NCBI GenBank assembly: GCA_035501495.1
Contig: DATJWB010000006.1
Location: 1 to 64,000 of the forward strand
Length of the DNA stretch: 64,000 nucleotides
Direction of reading: 5' to 3'
Source: JAIQFL01 sp035501495
GTDB lineage: Bacteria; Acidobacteriota; Terriglobia; Bryobacterales; Bryobacteraceae
This document shows, in pieces, positions 26,313 to 34,680 of this stretch (its first letter is position 1; each line of letters opens with the position of its first letter). The notes beneath the pieces are model-generated. The model was not told the origin of the DNA. It saw nothing but the letters and a program-made list of their open reading frames with translations, and searched no databases. The position numbers were made by a program, and so were the translations under genes.

Positions 26313-27209
26313 CTAAACTTCGCGGGAAAGAATGCGCGCGATCCCCTCTGCCTTAATCTTAGCGCTGTCCTCCGCGGACTTCGCCACGCATCCCAGAGTC
26401 TCTTCCGCGGCAGCGGCGTCCAGCCGGTCCTTTCCGAGCGACTCGAGAGCGTAGACGCAATCCAAAGTCTCCGCCACGCCGGGCGGTTTCGCCAGGTTCA
26501 TTTGTCGAATCGACTGCACGTACTCGACGACCTGCTTCCCGAGCGCGGACCCGGCGGCGGGCGCACGCGCCGCCACGATCTTCATCTCCTTTTCCAGGTC
26601 CGGATAATCGATCCAGTGGTACAGGCACCTTCTGCGCAACGCATCGCCCAGCTCCCGGGTGCGGTTCGACGTGAGAATGACGTACGGCCGATGTTGCGCC
26701 CGGATGGTTCCCAACTCGGGAATGCTGATCTGAAAATCGGAGAGCAGCTCCAGCAGGAACGCTTCGAAAGCCTCGTCGGCGCGATCCACTTCATCGATGA
26801 GCAACACAGGCGAGGAGTGTGGCGCGCGAATCGACCGGAGCAGAGGCCGTTCCAGCAGGAACTCGGGGCCGAAGATGTGCCGCACTTTCTCTTCGGGCGT
26901 CTCATCACCCCGCTCCCGAATCCTGATCGCGAGCAGCTGCTTCTGATAGTTCCACTCGTAGAGGGCGGAACTGCTGTCGAGTCCTTCGTAGCACTGCAAT
27001 CGGATCAGGTCTGTGGCCAGCGCCGCAGCCAGTGTCTTGGCAACCTCGGTCTTCCCGACTCCGGCATGGCCTTCGATCAGCAGCGGCTTGCCCAGCTTGA
27101 CGAGGAGATAGATTGCCGTGGCCAGAGTCCGGTCCGGAATATAGCCGCGAGCCTCGAAGGCGCGAATCACACCGTCGATATCGGCGATTTCGAGTGGTCG
27201 CGGAGACAC
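26313..27209 (-). CDS. coxD: CoxD, MoxR-type AAA+ ATPase
   Basis: 298 residues. Walker A is EGHAGVGKTEVAKTLAAAL near residue 43, Walker B LLIDEVDRADEAFEAFLLEL near 112, sensor 1 VILTSNRTRELGDALRRRC near 155. Such MoxR ATPases work with VWA proteins as metal-centre insertion chaperones. In Oligotropha carboxidovorans CoxD is reported to be required for sulfuration of the Mo centre of CO dehydrogenase. It lies 9 bp after coxG and 5 bp before coxE, an order that differs slightly from the classical L-D-E-F-G because coxG is placed directly behind coxL here. Confidence 0.94.
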   Translation of the reverse strand: MSPRPLEIADIDGVIRAFEARGYIPDRTLATAIYLLVKLGKPLLIEGHAGVGKTEVAKTLAAALATDLIRLQCYEGLDSSSALYEWNYQKQLLAIRIRERGDETPEEKVRHIFGPEFLLERPLLRSIRAPHSSPVLLIDEVDRADEAFEAFLLELLSDFQISIPELGTIRAQHRPYVILTSNRTRELGDALRRRCLYHWIDYPDLEKEMKIVAARAPAAGSALGKQVVEYVQSIRQMNLAKPPGVAETLDCVYALESLGKDRLDAAAAEETLGCVAKSAEDSAKIKAEGIARILSREV

Positions 27210-27218
27210 CGGGCCGCC

Positions 27219-27875
27219 TTACGCGGAGCCTCCCAACAGACGGTGAAAAAAACGCCGGATCGCAGCCCGCAAGGCCGCAAAGAACACCGCTGCGGCGTTG
27301 ACCGGCTCTGCCGGCGGTTGCTCCGGCGCCGTGGTCTCCACGGCAACCGGCGCGGCGGGCGTCGGCGCGACCGGATCCTGGCCCGCGGCCGGCGCGACCG
27401 CAGGTTTGACAGCTCCGGCGGATTCCTGAAGCCGCTTTTGGAAGCGCTTCGTGAACTCACCGAACATCACGTCGGAAACGTCGTTGATCATCCTGCCGCC
27501 GAACTGCGCGAGAATTCCGATGACGTTCACTTCGGCAACGGTAGCGACCTCGGTGCCTCCATCCGGCAGACTGCGCAACCGCCCCGTCATTTTCATCGAG
27601 GCACTCCCCCGCCCCTTCACATCCTGGCCCTTGCCCACGAGTTCCATCTCGTGCGCCGCCGCGTCCAAGCGCTCGAAGCGAACCTCGCCCTTGTAGTCGG
27701 TTACGCTGGGGCCTACCTTTACGCTGACGGAGCCTTTGAAGGTCCGCTCATCCACCGCCTCGGTGATCCGCGCTCCGGGAACACAGCCCGCCACGTTGCG
27801 CGGATCGCTCAACAGCTTCCAGACCTGGTCAATCGGTTCTTGAACCTGAAACGTCTTTTCGATGCGGACGGCCAT
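27219..27875 (-). CDS. coxG: CoxG, SRPBCC-fold CO dehydrogenase accessory protein
   Basis: 218 residues. Residues 1-150 are the CoxG SRPBCC/START-like domain: FQVQEPIDQVWKLLSDPRNV, AGCVPGARITEAVDE, FKGSVSVKVGPSVTDYKGEV, GGTEVATVAEVNVIGILAQFG. A low-complexity Pro/Ala linker follows and then an amphipathic C-terminal helix (AALRAAIRRFFHRLLGG), which would tether it to the membrane. CoxG is thought to anchor the CO dehydrogenase to the cytoplasmic membrane, and related proteins have recently been linked to quinone delivery, so it probably connects electrons from CO to the respiratory chain. It starts 3 bp after the coxL stop. No separate transmembrane coxB or coxC is in the window. Confidence 0.93.
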   Translation of the reverse strand: MAVRIEKTFQVQEPIDQVWKLLSDPRNVAGCVPGARITEAVDERTFKGSVSVKVGPSVTDYKGEVRFERLDAAAHEMELVGKGQDVKGRGSASMKMTGRLRSLPDGGTEVATVAEVNVIGILAQFGGRMINDVSDVMFGEFTKRFQKRLQESAGAVKPAVAPAAGQDPVAPTPAAPVAVETTAPEQPPAEPVNAAAVFFAALRAAIRRFFHRLLGGSA

Positions 27876-27878
27876 CGC

Positions 27879-30233
27879 CTAATCCACAACGCCCTTCTGC
27901 TTGAGAATTTGCCAGACCTTCCAGGGCGTAAGCGGCATGTCGATATGCTTCACGCCCAGGTGCGCCAAAGCGTCCACCACCGCGTTGACGAAGGCCGCCG
28001 GCGATCCCACGTTGGGCGATTCGCCCACCCCTTTGGCGCCGAACGGATGGTGCGGCGAGGGAGTGCAGGTCTTATCCGTCTCCCAGTGCGGCGTTTCCAT
28101 GGCGGTGGGCACCAGGTAGTCCATGAAGTTGCCGCCTTGCACGTTGCCGCTTTCGTCGTAGCTGATCAGCTGCATGAAAGCGATCCCCAGGCCCTCCGTC
28201 AGCCCGCCGTGGATCTGGCCATCCACGATCATCGGGTTGATGATGTTGCCGCAATCGTCTACTGCGATAAAGCGCCGCACCTTGGTCTCGCCGGTGCCCT
28301 TGTCGATGTCCACCACGCAGATGTAGGTTCCGAAGGGAAAGGTCAGGTTCGGCGGATCGTAGTAATGGACCGCCTCCAGTCCGGCCTCGAGCCCCGGCGG
28401 AATATTGGTATACGCAGCGAAAGCAATCTCCTGGATCGTTTTGGATTTTCCGGGAACGCCCTTGACGGAGAACCTGCCGGGCTCCCATTCCAGGTCTTCT
28501 TCGCTCGCCTCCAGCAGAAAGGCGGCGATCTTCTTCGCTTTGTCGCGGATCTTGCGCGCGGCCATGGCACCGGCAGCGCCGGCCGTGGGAGTACTGCGGC
28601 TGGCGTACGTTCCCAGCCCGTACGGCGCGGTGTCCGTGTCGCCCTCTTCCACCGTGATGTCCGCAACCGGGATGCCCAGTTCCTGCGCCACGATCTGGCC
28701 GAAGGCCGTCTCATGTCCTTGCCCTTGCGACTTGGTTCCGAACCGCGCGATCGCCTTGCCGGTGGGGTGAACCCGAATCTCGCAACTGTCGAACATCTTG
28801 ATTCCGGCGATGTCGAACGTGTGTGCCGGTCCGGCGCCGACGATCTCCGTGAAGCTGGAGATGCCGATCCCCATCAATTCGCCTTTCGCCCGTTTCGCGG
28901 CCTGTTCTTTGCGCAGCTCCTGGTAGCCGGCCATTTCGAGCGCCCGGTTCATGGCGGCCGCGTAGTTGCCGCTGTCGTAGCTCCAGCCCAGCGGCGACTG
29001 ATAGGGGAAGCGGTCCGGGGGAATGAAATTCTTCAACCGCAGCTCGGCTGGATCGGCCTTCAATTCCTGCGCCAGAACGTCCATCGCGCGCTCGATGAGG
29101 TAGGCGGCTTCGGTGACCCGGAACGAACAGCGGTACGCGATGCCTCCGGGTGCCTTGTTGGTGTAGACGCCGTCTACTTCGCAGAAGGCTTTCTGGAAGT
29201 CGTAGGAGCCGGTGCACACGCTGAACAGGCCGGCCGGGAATTTGCTGGGCTGCGCCGCGGCATTGAATGCGCCGTGGTCCGCGAGCGTTTTCACGCGCAA
29301 CGCCTTCACCCTGCCGTCGCGGCCGGCGGCGATCTCCGCGGTCATATGGTAGTCACGAGCGAAACCGGTGGACTGCAGGTTTTCCGAGCGCGTCTCGATC
29401 CATTTCACGGGGCGCCCGAGTTTCAGTGACGCCACCACGGCGCACACGTACCCGGGATAAATCGGAACCTTGTTGCCAAAGCCGCCTCCGATATCCGGCG
29501 AGATGACGCGAATGTTGTTCTCCGGAATGCCGCCCACAATCGCGAACAGCGTGCGGTGCGCGTGCGGGGCTTGCGAAGTAAGCCAGAGGGTGAGCCTCCC
29601 GGTCCCCGTGTTGTAGTCGGCAACGCAGCCGCAGGTTTCGAGCGGAGCAGGATGGCACCGTTGAAAAATCGCGTTCACCTGCGCCCTGACCTCGGCTTGC
29701 TGGAAAGTCCGGTCGGTGGCCTCTCGGTCGCCAACCTCCCAATGAAAGATGTGGTTGGTCTTCTCCTCGCGGTCCTCGCGCAAGATGGGCGAATCGGGAT
29801 CGAGGGCGCGATGGGGATCCACCAGCACGGGCAGTTCTTCATACTCCACTTCGACCAGCTCGGCGGCATCGGCGGCGGTATAGCGGTCCTCGGCCACCAC
29901 GAAAGCAACTTCCTGCGACTGAAACAACACCTTGTCAACGGCCAGTACCATCTGCCGGTCGTGGAATAGCGTGGGCATCCACGCCAGCCCCGCCTTCTCC
30001 AGGTCCTTACCGGTGATCACCGCCAGCACGCCGGGCAGCGCCAGGGCGTTCTCGACGTTCACGCTCCGGATGCGCGCGTGCGCAAAGGGACTGCGCACCA
30101 CCTGTCCGTAAACCATGCCGGCAAGGCGGACGTCATCTACGAAATTGCCCTTGCCTTGAATGAGCCTCAAGTCTTCCTTGCGCTTGACCGAATGGCCGAG
30201 CCCGCCGATCTCGGGCGAGGTTTTCGCGATCAT
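27879..30233 (-). CDS. coxL: Aerobic CO dehydrogenase large subunit, form I
   Basis: 784 residues from the ATG at 30233, which overlaps the coxS stop (ATGA). The longer open frame upstream is antisense-like sequence inside coxS. This is the Mo-cofactor-binding catalytic subunit that oxidises CO with water to CO2. The decisive motif is AYRCSFR, with catalytic cysteine Cys369, in KAPGGIAYRCSFRVTEAAYL; form I CoxL has AYxCSFR, whereas form II and xanthine dehydrogenases have AYRGAGR-like motifs. Other family blocks are GHSVKRKEDLRLIQGKGNF, DIGGGFGNKVPIYPGYVCAV, SQGQGHETAFGQIVAQELGI and FGAKGVGESPNVGSPAAFVN. Length is slightly below the ~800-810 usual for form I. I regard this as a genuine CO dehydrogenase rather than a paralogous hydroxylase. 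Confidence 0.96.
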   Translation of the reverse strand: MIAKTSPEIGGLGHSVKRKEDLRLIQGKGNFVDDVRLAGMVYGQVVRSPFAHARIRSVNVENALALPGVLAVITGKDLEKAGLAWMPTLFHDRQMVLAVDKVLFQSQEVAFVVAEDRYTAADAAELVEVEYEELPVLVDPHRALDPDSPILREDREEKTNHIFHWEVGDREATDRTFQQAEVRAQVNAIFQRCHPAPLETCGCVADYNTGTGRLTLWLTSQAPHAHRTLFAIVGGIPENNIRVISPDIGGGFGNKVPIYPGYVCAVVASLKLGRPVKWIETRSENLQSTGFARDYHMTAEIAAGRDGRVKALRVKTLADHGAFNAAAQPSKFPAGLFSVCTGSYDFQKAFCEVDGVYTNKAPGGIAYRCSFRVTEAAYLIERAMDVLAQELKADPAELRLKNFIPPDRFPYQSPLGWSYDSGNYAAAMNRALEMAGYQELRKEQAAKRAKGELMGIGISSFTEIVGAGPAHTFDIAGIKMFDSCEIRVHPTGKAIARFGTKSQGQGHETAFGQIVAQELGIPVADITVEEGDTDTAPYGLGTYASRSTPTAGAAGAMAARKIRDKAKKIAAFLLEASEEDLEWEPGRFSVKGVPGKSKTIQEIAFAAYTNIPPGLEAGLEAVHYYDPPNLTFPFGTYICVVDIDKGTGETKVRRFIAVDDCGNIINPMIVDGQIHGGLTEGLGIAFMQLISYDESGNVQGGNFMDYLVPTAMETPHWETDKTCTPSPHHPFGAKGVGESPNVGSPAAFVNAVVDALAHLGVKHIDMPLTPWKVWQILKQKGVVD

Positions 30234-30721
30234 GCCGCCACCCCCTCCTGCTGCATCTTGGCCGCGGCATTCTGAATGGCCTTCACGATGTTCTGGTAGC
30301 CGGTGCAGCGGCACATGTTGCCGGAGATGCCCCAGCGTATTTCTTCCTCGCTGGGCGAAGGATTCCCGCGGAGCAAGGCGTACGCCGAGAGGATCATGCC
30401 GGGCGTACAGAAGCCGCACTGCAGGCCGTGCTCCTCATGAAAGCCCTGCTGCAGCGGGTGCAGTTTTCCGTCGCGCATCATGCCTTCAATCGTGAGGAGT
30501 TCGCGCCCGTCCGCCTGCACCGCGAAAAACGTGCAGGACTTGATCGGCCGGCCGTCGAGGATTACGGTGCAAGCTCCGCAGTTGCTGGTGTCGCAGCCCA
30601 GGTGCGTACCAGTCAGCCCCAGGACATCCCGGATGAAGTGAGCCAGCAGGAGCCGCGGTTCGATTTCGGCCTCCCGCTCCTGCCCGTTGAGTTTCACATG
30701 GACCCGCTGCGTCTTGGCCAT
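30230..30721 (-). CDS. coxS: Aerobic CO dehydrogenase small [2Fe-2S] subunit
   Basis: 163 residues. Two [2Fe-2S] clusters: the plant-ferredoxin-type one with Cys43, Cys48, Cys51 and Cys63 (GCDTSNCGACTV ... KSC), and the helical one with Cys102, Cys105, Cys137 and Cys139 (QCGFCTPG ... GNMCRCTGY). It passes electrons from the Mo site of CoxL to FAD in CoxM. It starts 6 bp after coxM and its stop overlaps the coxL ATG. All eight ligands are present, so the subunit should be functional. Confidence 0.96.
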   Translation of the reverse strand: MAKTQRVHVKLNGQEREAEIEPRLLLAHFIRDVLGLTGTHLGCDTSNCGACTVILDGRPIKSCTFFAVQADGRELLTIEGMMRDGKLHPLQQGFHEEHGLQCGFCTPGMILSAYALLRGNPSPSEEEIRWGISGNMCRCTGYQNIVKAIQNAAAKMQQEGVAA

Positions 30722-30727
30722 CCCCGG

Positions 30728-31597
30728 TTACCTCCGCGCTCTCTCCAAGGCGCGCACCAGGGCGCGCCGGGTCAATTCCTTCACCAACCCCCGCTTGTAT
30801 TCCTCCGGGCCGCGCAAATCCGAGCTCGGTTGCGATTCGTCCGCCGCCAGTTGCGCAGCCCGGCCGGCCGCGGCCTCATCGAGCTTTTTGCCCCGCAGCG
30901 CCTCTTCAGCCTTCCGCGCCCGGATCGGCGTAGGGCCGACGTTGGTGAGCCCGATTCCAACCTGTCGGCAGGTGCCGTTCGCGTCCACCGTGAGTTGCGC
31001 CGCGACCCCCGCGGTGGCGAAGTCGCCCACTTTGCGTTCCAGCTTGAAGTAAGCACCCCCGCTGCCCGCTGGGGGAATCGGAATGCGGATCTGCGTGAGG
31101 ATTTCCGCGGGCTCCAGCGCAGTGGTGAAGATGGATACAAAGAAATCGTCGATGGCGATCGATCTCTCACCTTTTGGACCTGCCGCGACAACTTCTGCCC
31201 GGAGCGCCAGCATGGTGGCCGGATGATCGTTGGCGGGATCGCCGTGCGCCAGGTTGCCGCCGGCAGTTGCGAGATTTCGCACCAGGGGATCGGCAATGAC
31301 TCGCGCGGTATCGTGAAGGATCGGGTACCTGGTGCGGATCAATTCGGACGTTTCGATATCGGCCTCGCGAACCAGGCCGCCGATCTGCAAAAAGCCGCCT
31401 TCCTCGCGGATGCCGCCCAGCCCTGGAATCGCATTGATATCGACAATCCACGCCGGACGCGCCAACCGGAGCTTCATCATGGGAATCAGGCTTTGTCCGC
31501 CACTCAATACTTTGGCATCTTCGCCGTGCTGCTCGAGCAGCGCGATCGCCTCGGAGATCGTCGTGGGCCTGACATACTCAAACGACGGGGGAATCAT
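30728..31597 (-). CDS. coxM: Aerobic CO dehydrogenase medium FAD-binding subunit
   Basis: 289 residues from the ATG at 31597; the open frame continues upstream, but that part is not family sequence and overlaps the divergent XdhC gene. FAD is held in the CoxM/XDH-type fold by KVLSGGQSLIPMMKLRLARP near residue 29 and the glycine-rich TAGGNLAHGDPANDHPATML near residue 105. A C-terminal CO_deh_flav domain includes KVGDFATAGVAAQL and GIGLTNVGPTPIRA. It is the first gene of the minus-strand operon, followed by coxS and coxL in the canonical M-S-L order. The 78-bp gap to the divergent XdhC gene must hold both promoters. Confidence 0.95.
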   Translation of the reverse strand: MIPPSFEYVRPTTISEAIALLEQHGEDAKVLSGGQSLIPMMKLRLARPAWIVDINAIPGLGGIREEGGFLQIGGLVREADIETSELIRTRYPILHDTARVIADPLVRNLATAGGNLAHGDPANDHPATMLALRAEVVAAGPKGERSIAIDDFFVSIFTTALEPAEILTQIRIPIPPAGSGGAYFKLERKVGDFATAGVAAQLTVDANGTCRQVGIGLTNVGPTPIRARKAEEALRGKKLDEAAAGRAAQLAADESQPSSDLRGPEEYKRGLVKELTRRALVRALERARR

Positions 31598-31675
31598 CGA
31601 AGAGCCTCCACTCGTGCAAAGCAGTCTGTACTTGGACCTGAGTGCTGCGGGAATTATAGAATGGATCCAGCGCGG

Positions 31676-32533
31676 ATGTCGATAGAGATTCTCACAAAAT
31701 CCAGCCAGATGGCCGCACAAGGAAAGCCGTTCGCAGTCGCGACGGTGGTGCGTGTGGAAGGCTCGTCGTCGGCCAGGCAGGGCTCTCAGGCGATCATCGA
31801 CGCCGCGGGGAAGATCGTGCTGGGATGGGTCGGCGGCGGATGCGCCGAGAGCACCGTGAGTCACGAGGCGCGCCAGTGCATCCTGCGAGAGCAGCCGCGC
31901 CTGATCACCCTGGACATGACCGATGAGATTCTGGGGGTCGGCATGCCCTGCGGCGGAAAGATGGACGTGTACATCGAGCCCGTGCTGCCGAAGCCCGAAC
32001 TACTGATCATCGGCCACGGCGCCATTGCCGAGGCGTTGGCCCGGCTCGGAGCACTCTTGCATTTCTCGGTCACGGTGGACGATCCGGGCGCCAATCGCCA
32101 GGCCTTCCCCGACGCAGATCGTCTGCTCACCGATGACTTCGATCTCAGCGGATTGACCATCGGCCCGCGTACGTTTATCGTCCTGGCCACGCAACACAAA
32201 GGCGACCACCTGTGGCTCGAGAGGGCCCTCGCCACCGACGCCGCCTACATTGCCATGATTTCCAGCCGGCATCGCGCGCGGCTGGTTCTGGATTACCTGG
32301 CGGCATCCGGAGTCGCGCCGGAAAAACTGGATCGGGTGCGCGCGCCCGCCGGGCTCGATCTCGGCGCCGGCACGCCGCAAGAAATCGCCCTGAGCATCAT
32401 GAGCCAGATTGTGGCGCTGCGGCGCGGAGCCGGCGGCCACGCGGCCGCTCAAACGGCAGCAGGGTCCGTCAAAGTGGTCAGCCAGTGCGATGCCGGGATC
32501 GAGATTCTGCCACAATCTCGGCCATCACGCTGA
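31676..32533 (+). CDS. XdhC family Mo-cofactor maturation protein (CoxI-like)
   Basis: 285 residues from the ATG at 31676. An ATG at 31661 is possible, but the downstream start aligns residue for residue with the N-terminus of the XdhC-YHS protein in this operon (M-x-x-E-x-L-x-K...GxxFAVAxVVRxE). Domains: XdhC/CoxI at 10-85 (VEGSSSARQGSQAII, VGGGCAESTVSHEA, MTDEILGVGMPCGGKMDVY) and XdhC Rossmann at 105-250 (LLIIGHGAIAEALARLGALL; TFIVLATQHKGDHLWLERAL; VRAPAGLDLGAGTPQEIALS). It probably inserts or sulfurates the Mo cofactor of CO dehydrogenase. It is divergent from coxM (78 bp between starts). Its 3' end overlaps the convergent MocA-XdhC gene by 56 bp. Confidence 0.92.
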   Translation: MSIEILTKSSQMAAQGKPFAVATVVRVEGSSSARQGSQAIIDAAGKIVLGWVGGGCAESTVSHEARQCILREQPRLITLDMTDEILGVGMPCGGKMDVYIEPVLPKPELLIIGHGAIAEALARLGALLHFSVTVDDPGANRQAFPDADRLLTDDFDLSGLTIGPRTFIVLATQHKGDHLWLERALATDAAYIAMISSRHRARLVLDYLAASGVAPEKLDRVRAPAGLDLGAGTPQEIALSIMSQIVALRRGAGGHAAAQTAAGSVKVVSQCDAGIEILPQSRPSR

Positions 32534-33599
32534 GGGCGATCTCTTCCGGATTTTGAGCCCCAATCGCGATTCCGGCGGGCGCCCGCACGGCAGCCATGCG
32601 TTCAGCCGTTGTTCCGTTGGCCCGCATCGCCGCGAGGACCTCCTGCGCTCTTTTCTTGTTGGAGACAAGCGCGACATAATCCGCTTTCGCCAGAAGCGCC
32701 TGCTCCACCGCCTCTTCATCGAACCTGCCCCGGCTGGCCACCACCACGTACGTTCCCCCAGCCGCGGGAAGCCGTGACAGATCCAACGTGTGGAGCACAT
32801 AGTCGGCGCTGGCGGTCTCCCGGATCGCGAGAAACGGATCCACCACTACGACTGTGAAGTGCAGCAGGTTGCCCAGCTTCACCAGCGCTCGCCCGACCGC
32901 TTCGTAGCCGACGATCACCAGTTGCGGCTGCGCCCCGGCGCTCGTGCTCGTGTCTCCCGCTTCGAGACTCGCCTCAACGCCCATGCCTCGCGCTTCGATC
33001 TCCGCAAGCTTTTCGAAATCGGCCGGAGTATCCACATCCAAAAGAATGCCTGCATCGTCCACCGGCACCTTGAGGATGTTCTCCGTGTGGCTACCGAAGA
33101 TGGCGCGGCAGCCGATATCGCCGGCAAGACCGGCAAGCTCGGGAAAAACGGAGCGGTCCAGCAGTACCGGATTGCCGCGAAAACCCTGATACAGCGGGAT
33201 CGCGATCTGCGGCTGCCGCTCTCGATGCTGTCCGATCAGGCGGTCGATCGTGGCGGCTTTCAGGAACGGTTGATCGCCCAGGATCACCAGCGCGGCTTTT
33301 GCGCCCGGATCGACCGCGGCAATCCCGGCGCGCAACGAAGTTCCCATGCCCTCCGGATAGGCTTCGTTCAGCACCACACGCGCTCCATCGAGCGAAACCT
33401 GCTGCCGGATGGCATCCGCCGAAGCGCCGAGAACCACGATGATCTCCTCGACCTCCGATGTGCCGAGAATCTCCAGCACAACTCTGAGCAGCGGCTTGCC
33501 GCCAACGGGCAGCAGTTGCTTGGGGCGTCCCATACGGCTCGACATTCCGGCCGCAAGGACGATGGCGGAGACACCAGAACTGGACTGCTGTCGCATCAA
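32478..33599 (-). CDS. Fusion of MocA-type cytidylyltransferase and XdhC domain
   Basis: 373 residues. Residues 10-200 are a nucleotidyltransferase: IVLAAGMSSRMGRPKQLLPV is the signature loop, then NEAYPEGMGTSLRAGI, LVILGDQPFLKAATI, YQGFRGNPVLLDRSVF and LLDVDTPADFEKL. This is the MocA/MobA family that makes molybdopterin cytosine dinucleotide, the form of the cofactor used by CO dehydrogenase. Residues 215-360 are an XdhC Rossmann domain (LVIVGYEAVGRALVKLGNLL; TYVVVASRGRFDEEAVEQAL; VRAPAGIAIGAQNPEEIALS). The natural reading is one protein that both makes the MCD cofactor and hands it over. The N-terminal XdhC/CoxI domain is absent. It overlaps the + strand XdhC gene tail-to-tail by 56 bp. Confidence 0.92.
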   Translation of the reverse strand: MMRQQSSSGVSAIVLAAGMSSRMGRPKQLLPVGGKPLLRVVLEILGTSEVEEIIVVLGASADAIRQQVSLDGARVVLNEAYPEGMGTSLRAGIAAVDPGAKAALVILGDQPFLKAATIDRLIGQHRERQPQIAIPLYQGFRGNPVLLDRSVFPELAGLAGDIGCRAIFGSHTENILKVPVDDAGILLDVDTPADFEKLAEIEARGMGVEASLEAGDTSTSAGAQPQLVIVGYEAVGRALVKLGNLLHFTVVVVDPFLAIRETASADYVLHTLDLSRLPAAGGTYVVVASRGRFDEEAVEQALLAKADYVALVSNKKRAQEVLAAMRANGTTAERMAAVRAPAGIAIGAQNPEEIALSVMAEIVAESRSRHRTG

Positions 33600-33675
33600 G
33601 GCTAGGCTAGAAAAACCCGGCGCTGCCAGTCAAGAGCAGAGAGGCATTGCATTCCGCTTCCGCGGCGAAACAGCG

Positions 33676-34605
33676 CTACGCGCGAAACCCGATCCCCTGC
33701 TTTTGCAGGTAGGCTTTGGCGATTTTGGCGTTCTCGATCGCGGGCACCGGCTGCGGCGGCGGCGAATCCAGCTCCACCATGATGTGGCCGTCGGTTTTCC
33801 GGCCTTCCATCATGTCCAGGATTGCCGGAATATCGACTTTACCCTGACCCAAAGGGCAATAACCCAGGTATTCGGCGCCGCCCACATAATCCTTCAGGTG
33901 CATGTGCTGCACCAGGGGGAGGAAATCCTTCACCACCTTGACCGGGTCCGAGCCGCCCTTCTGCAACTGGCCGATATCCGGGCCGAACTTCATCACCCGG
34001 GTGTCCACCGCCTCCATCACCGCGTAGGTTTCGTCGCGCGATTCGACGCAGGTGCCGGTGTGCTGGTGGAGCACCGCGGTCAGGCCAAGGTCGGCGACCG
34101 CCTTACCAAGCTCGTTCAATGTGGTCAGGATGTCGTCTTTGTGGGCTTTGAAGTCGTAGCTGTCGCGTCTTACGCCGTTCGGCCCGACAACCACGATTTT
34201 GCCGTTGTATTTCTTCACCAGACTCGCCCAGACGAGAGTCTTGGCAATCGAGTCCTTGCGTGCCGCCGGATCGGAGAGGTTGGTGTTGCAATAGGCGGAG
34301 ATCAGGGGAAGCTTGTGCTCTTGGAGCAGCGCGCCGACGCCGCCCTGCGCCTCCATGGCTTCGATCTGATTGCCGAAGAGCTCGATCCCGTAGAAACCAA
34401 GCCCGGCGATGTCGCGGATGGCCGCGGCGACGTATTGCGGATCCACCATCGGATTGATCGGGGGTGGCGGCGTGATCCTGCCGCCCAGCGGAATCCAGGT
34501 AAGGCCGGTGTGGCCGACGTGTAACGTGAGTTTCCTGGCGGCTGACGCCGAAGGGAGGAATGGGCCGGCGCCCAGAACGGTGGCAAAGCTGCGCCTGGTC
34601 ATCAT
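33676..34605 (-). CDS. Exported sugar phosphate isomerase/epimerase-like TIM-barrel protein
   Basis: 309 residues (start at 34605 with AAGG three bases upstream, or the adjacent ATG at 34602). The N-terminus MMTRRSFATVLGAGPFLPSA is a twin-arginine signal (RRSF plus hydrophobic stretch). The rest is an AP-endonuclease-2/xylose-isomerase-like TIM barrel: GFYGIELFGNQIEAMEAQGG, then AVLHQHTGTCVESRDETYAV, FGPDIGQLQKGGSDPVKVVK, HMHLKDYVGG and HIMVELDSPP. The acidic/histidine metal ligands of the family are visible in these segments. The true substrate is unknown; such proteins commonly act on sugars or inositols together with Gfo/Idh/MocA oxidoreductases, and one lies two genes upstream. It is 76 bp upstream of the MocA-XdhC fusion. 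Confidence 0.88.
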   Translation of the reverse strand: MMTRRSFATVLGAGPFLPSASAARKLTLHVGHTGLTWIPLGGRITPPPPINPMVDPQYVAAAIRDIAGLGFYGIELFGNQIEAMEAQGGVGALLQEHKLPLISAYCNTNLSDPAARKDSIAKTLVWASLVKKYNGKIVVVGPNGVRRDSYDFKAHKDDILTTLNELGKAVADLGLTAVLHQHTGTCVESRDETYAVMEAVDTRVMKFGPDIGQLQKGGSDPVKVVKDFLPLVQHMHLKDYVGGAEYLGYCPLGQGKVDIPAILDMMEGRKTDGHIMVELDSPPPQPVPAIENAKIAKAYLQKQGIGFRA

Positions 34606-34680
34606 GGGCCTTAGTCTAACCACTCGAATGCGCGATCCGCAAGTCAGATTGCGCGATATGCGCGGCACGAAACGCAAGCC

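Noticed and set aside
26502..29429. Very long open frame (975 codons) on the plus strand across coxD, coxG and coxL
   Set aside because: It is antisense to genes with unmistakable family motifs. In GC-rich coding DNA the opposite strand often lacks stops. Its product is rich in His/Arg/Gly/Val with no domain.
27879..30233. Reading the large subunit as xanthine dehydrogenase or form II enzyme
   Set aside because: The AYRCSFR cysteine motif and the linked coxG/coxD/coxE genes fit form I CO dehydrogenase instead.
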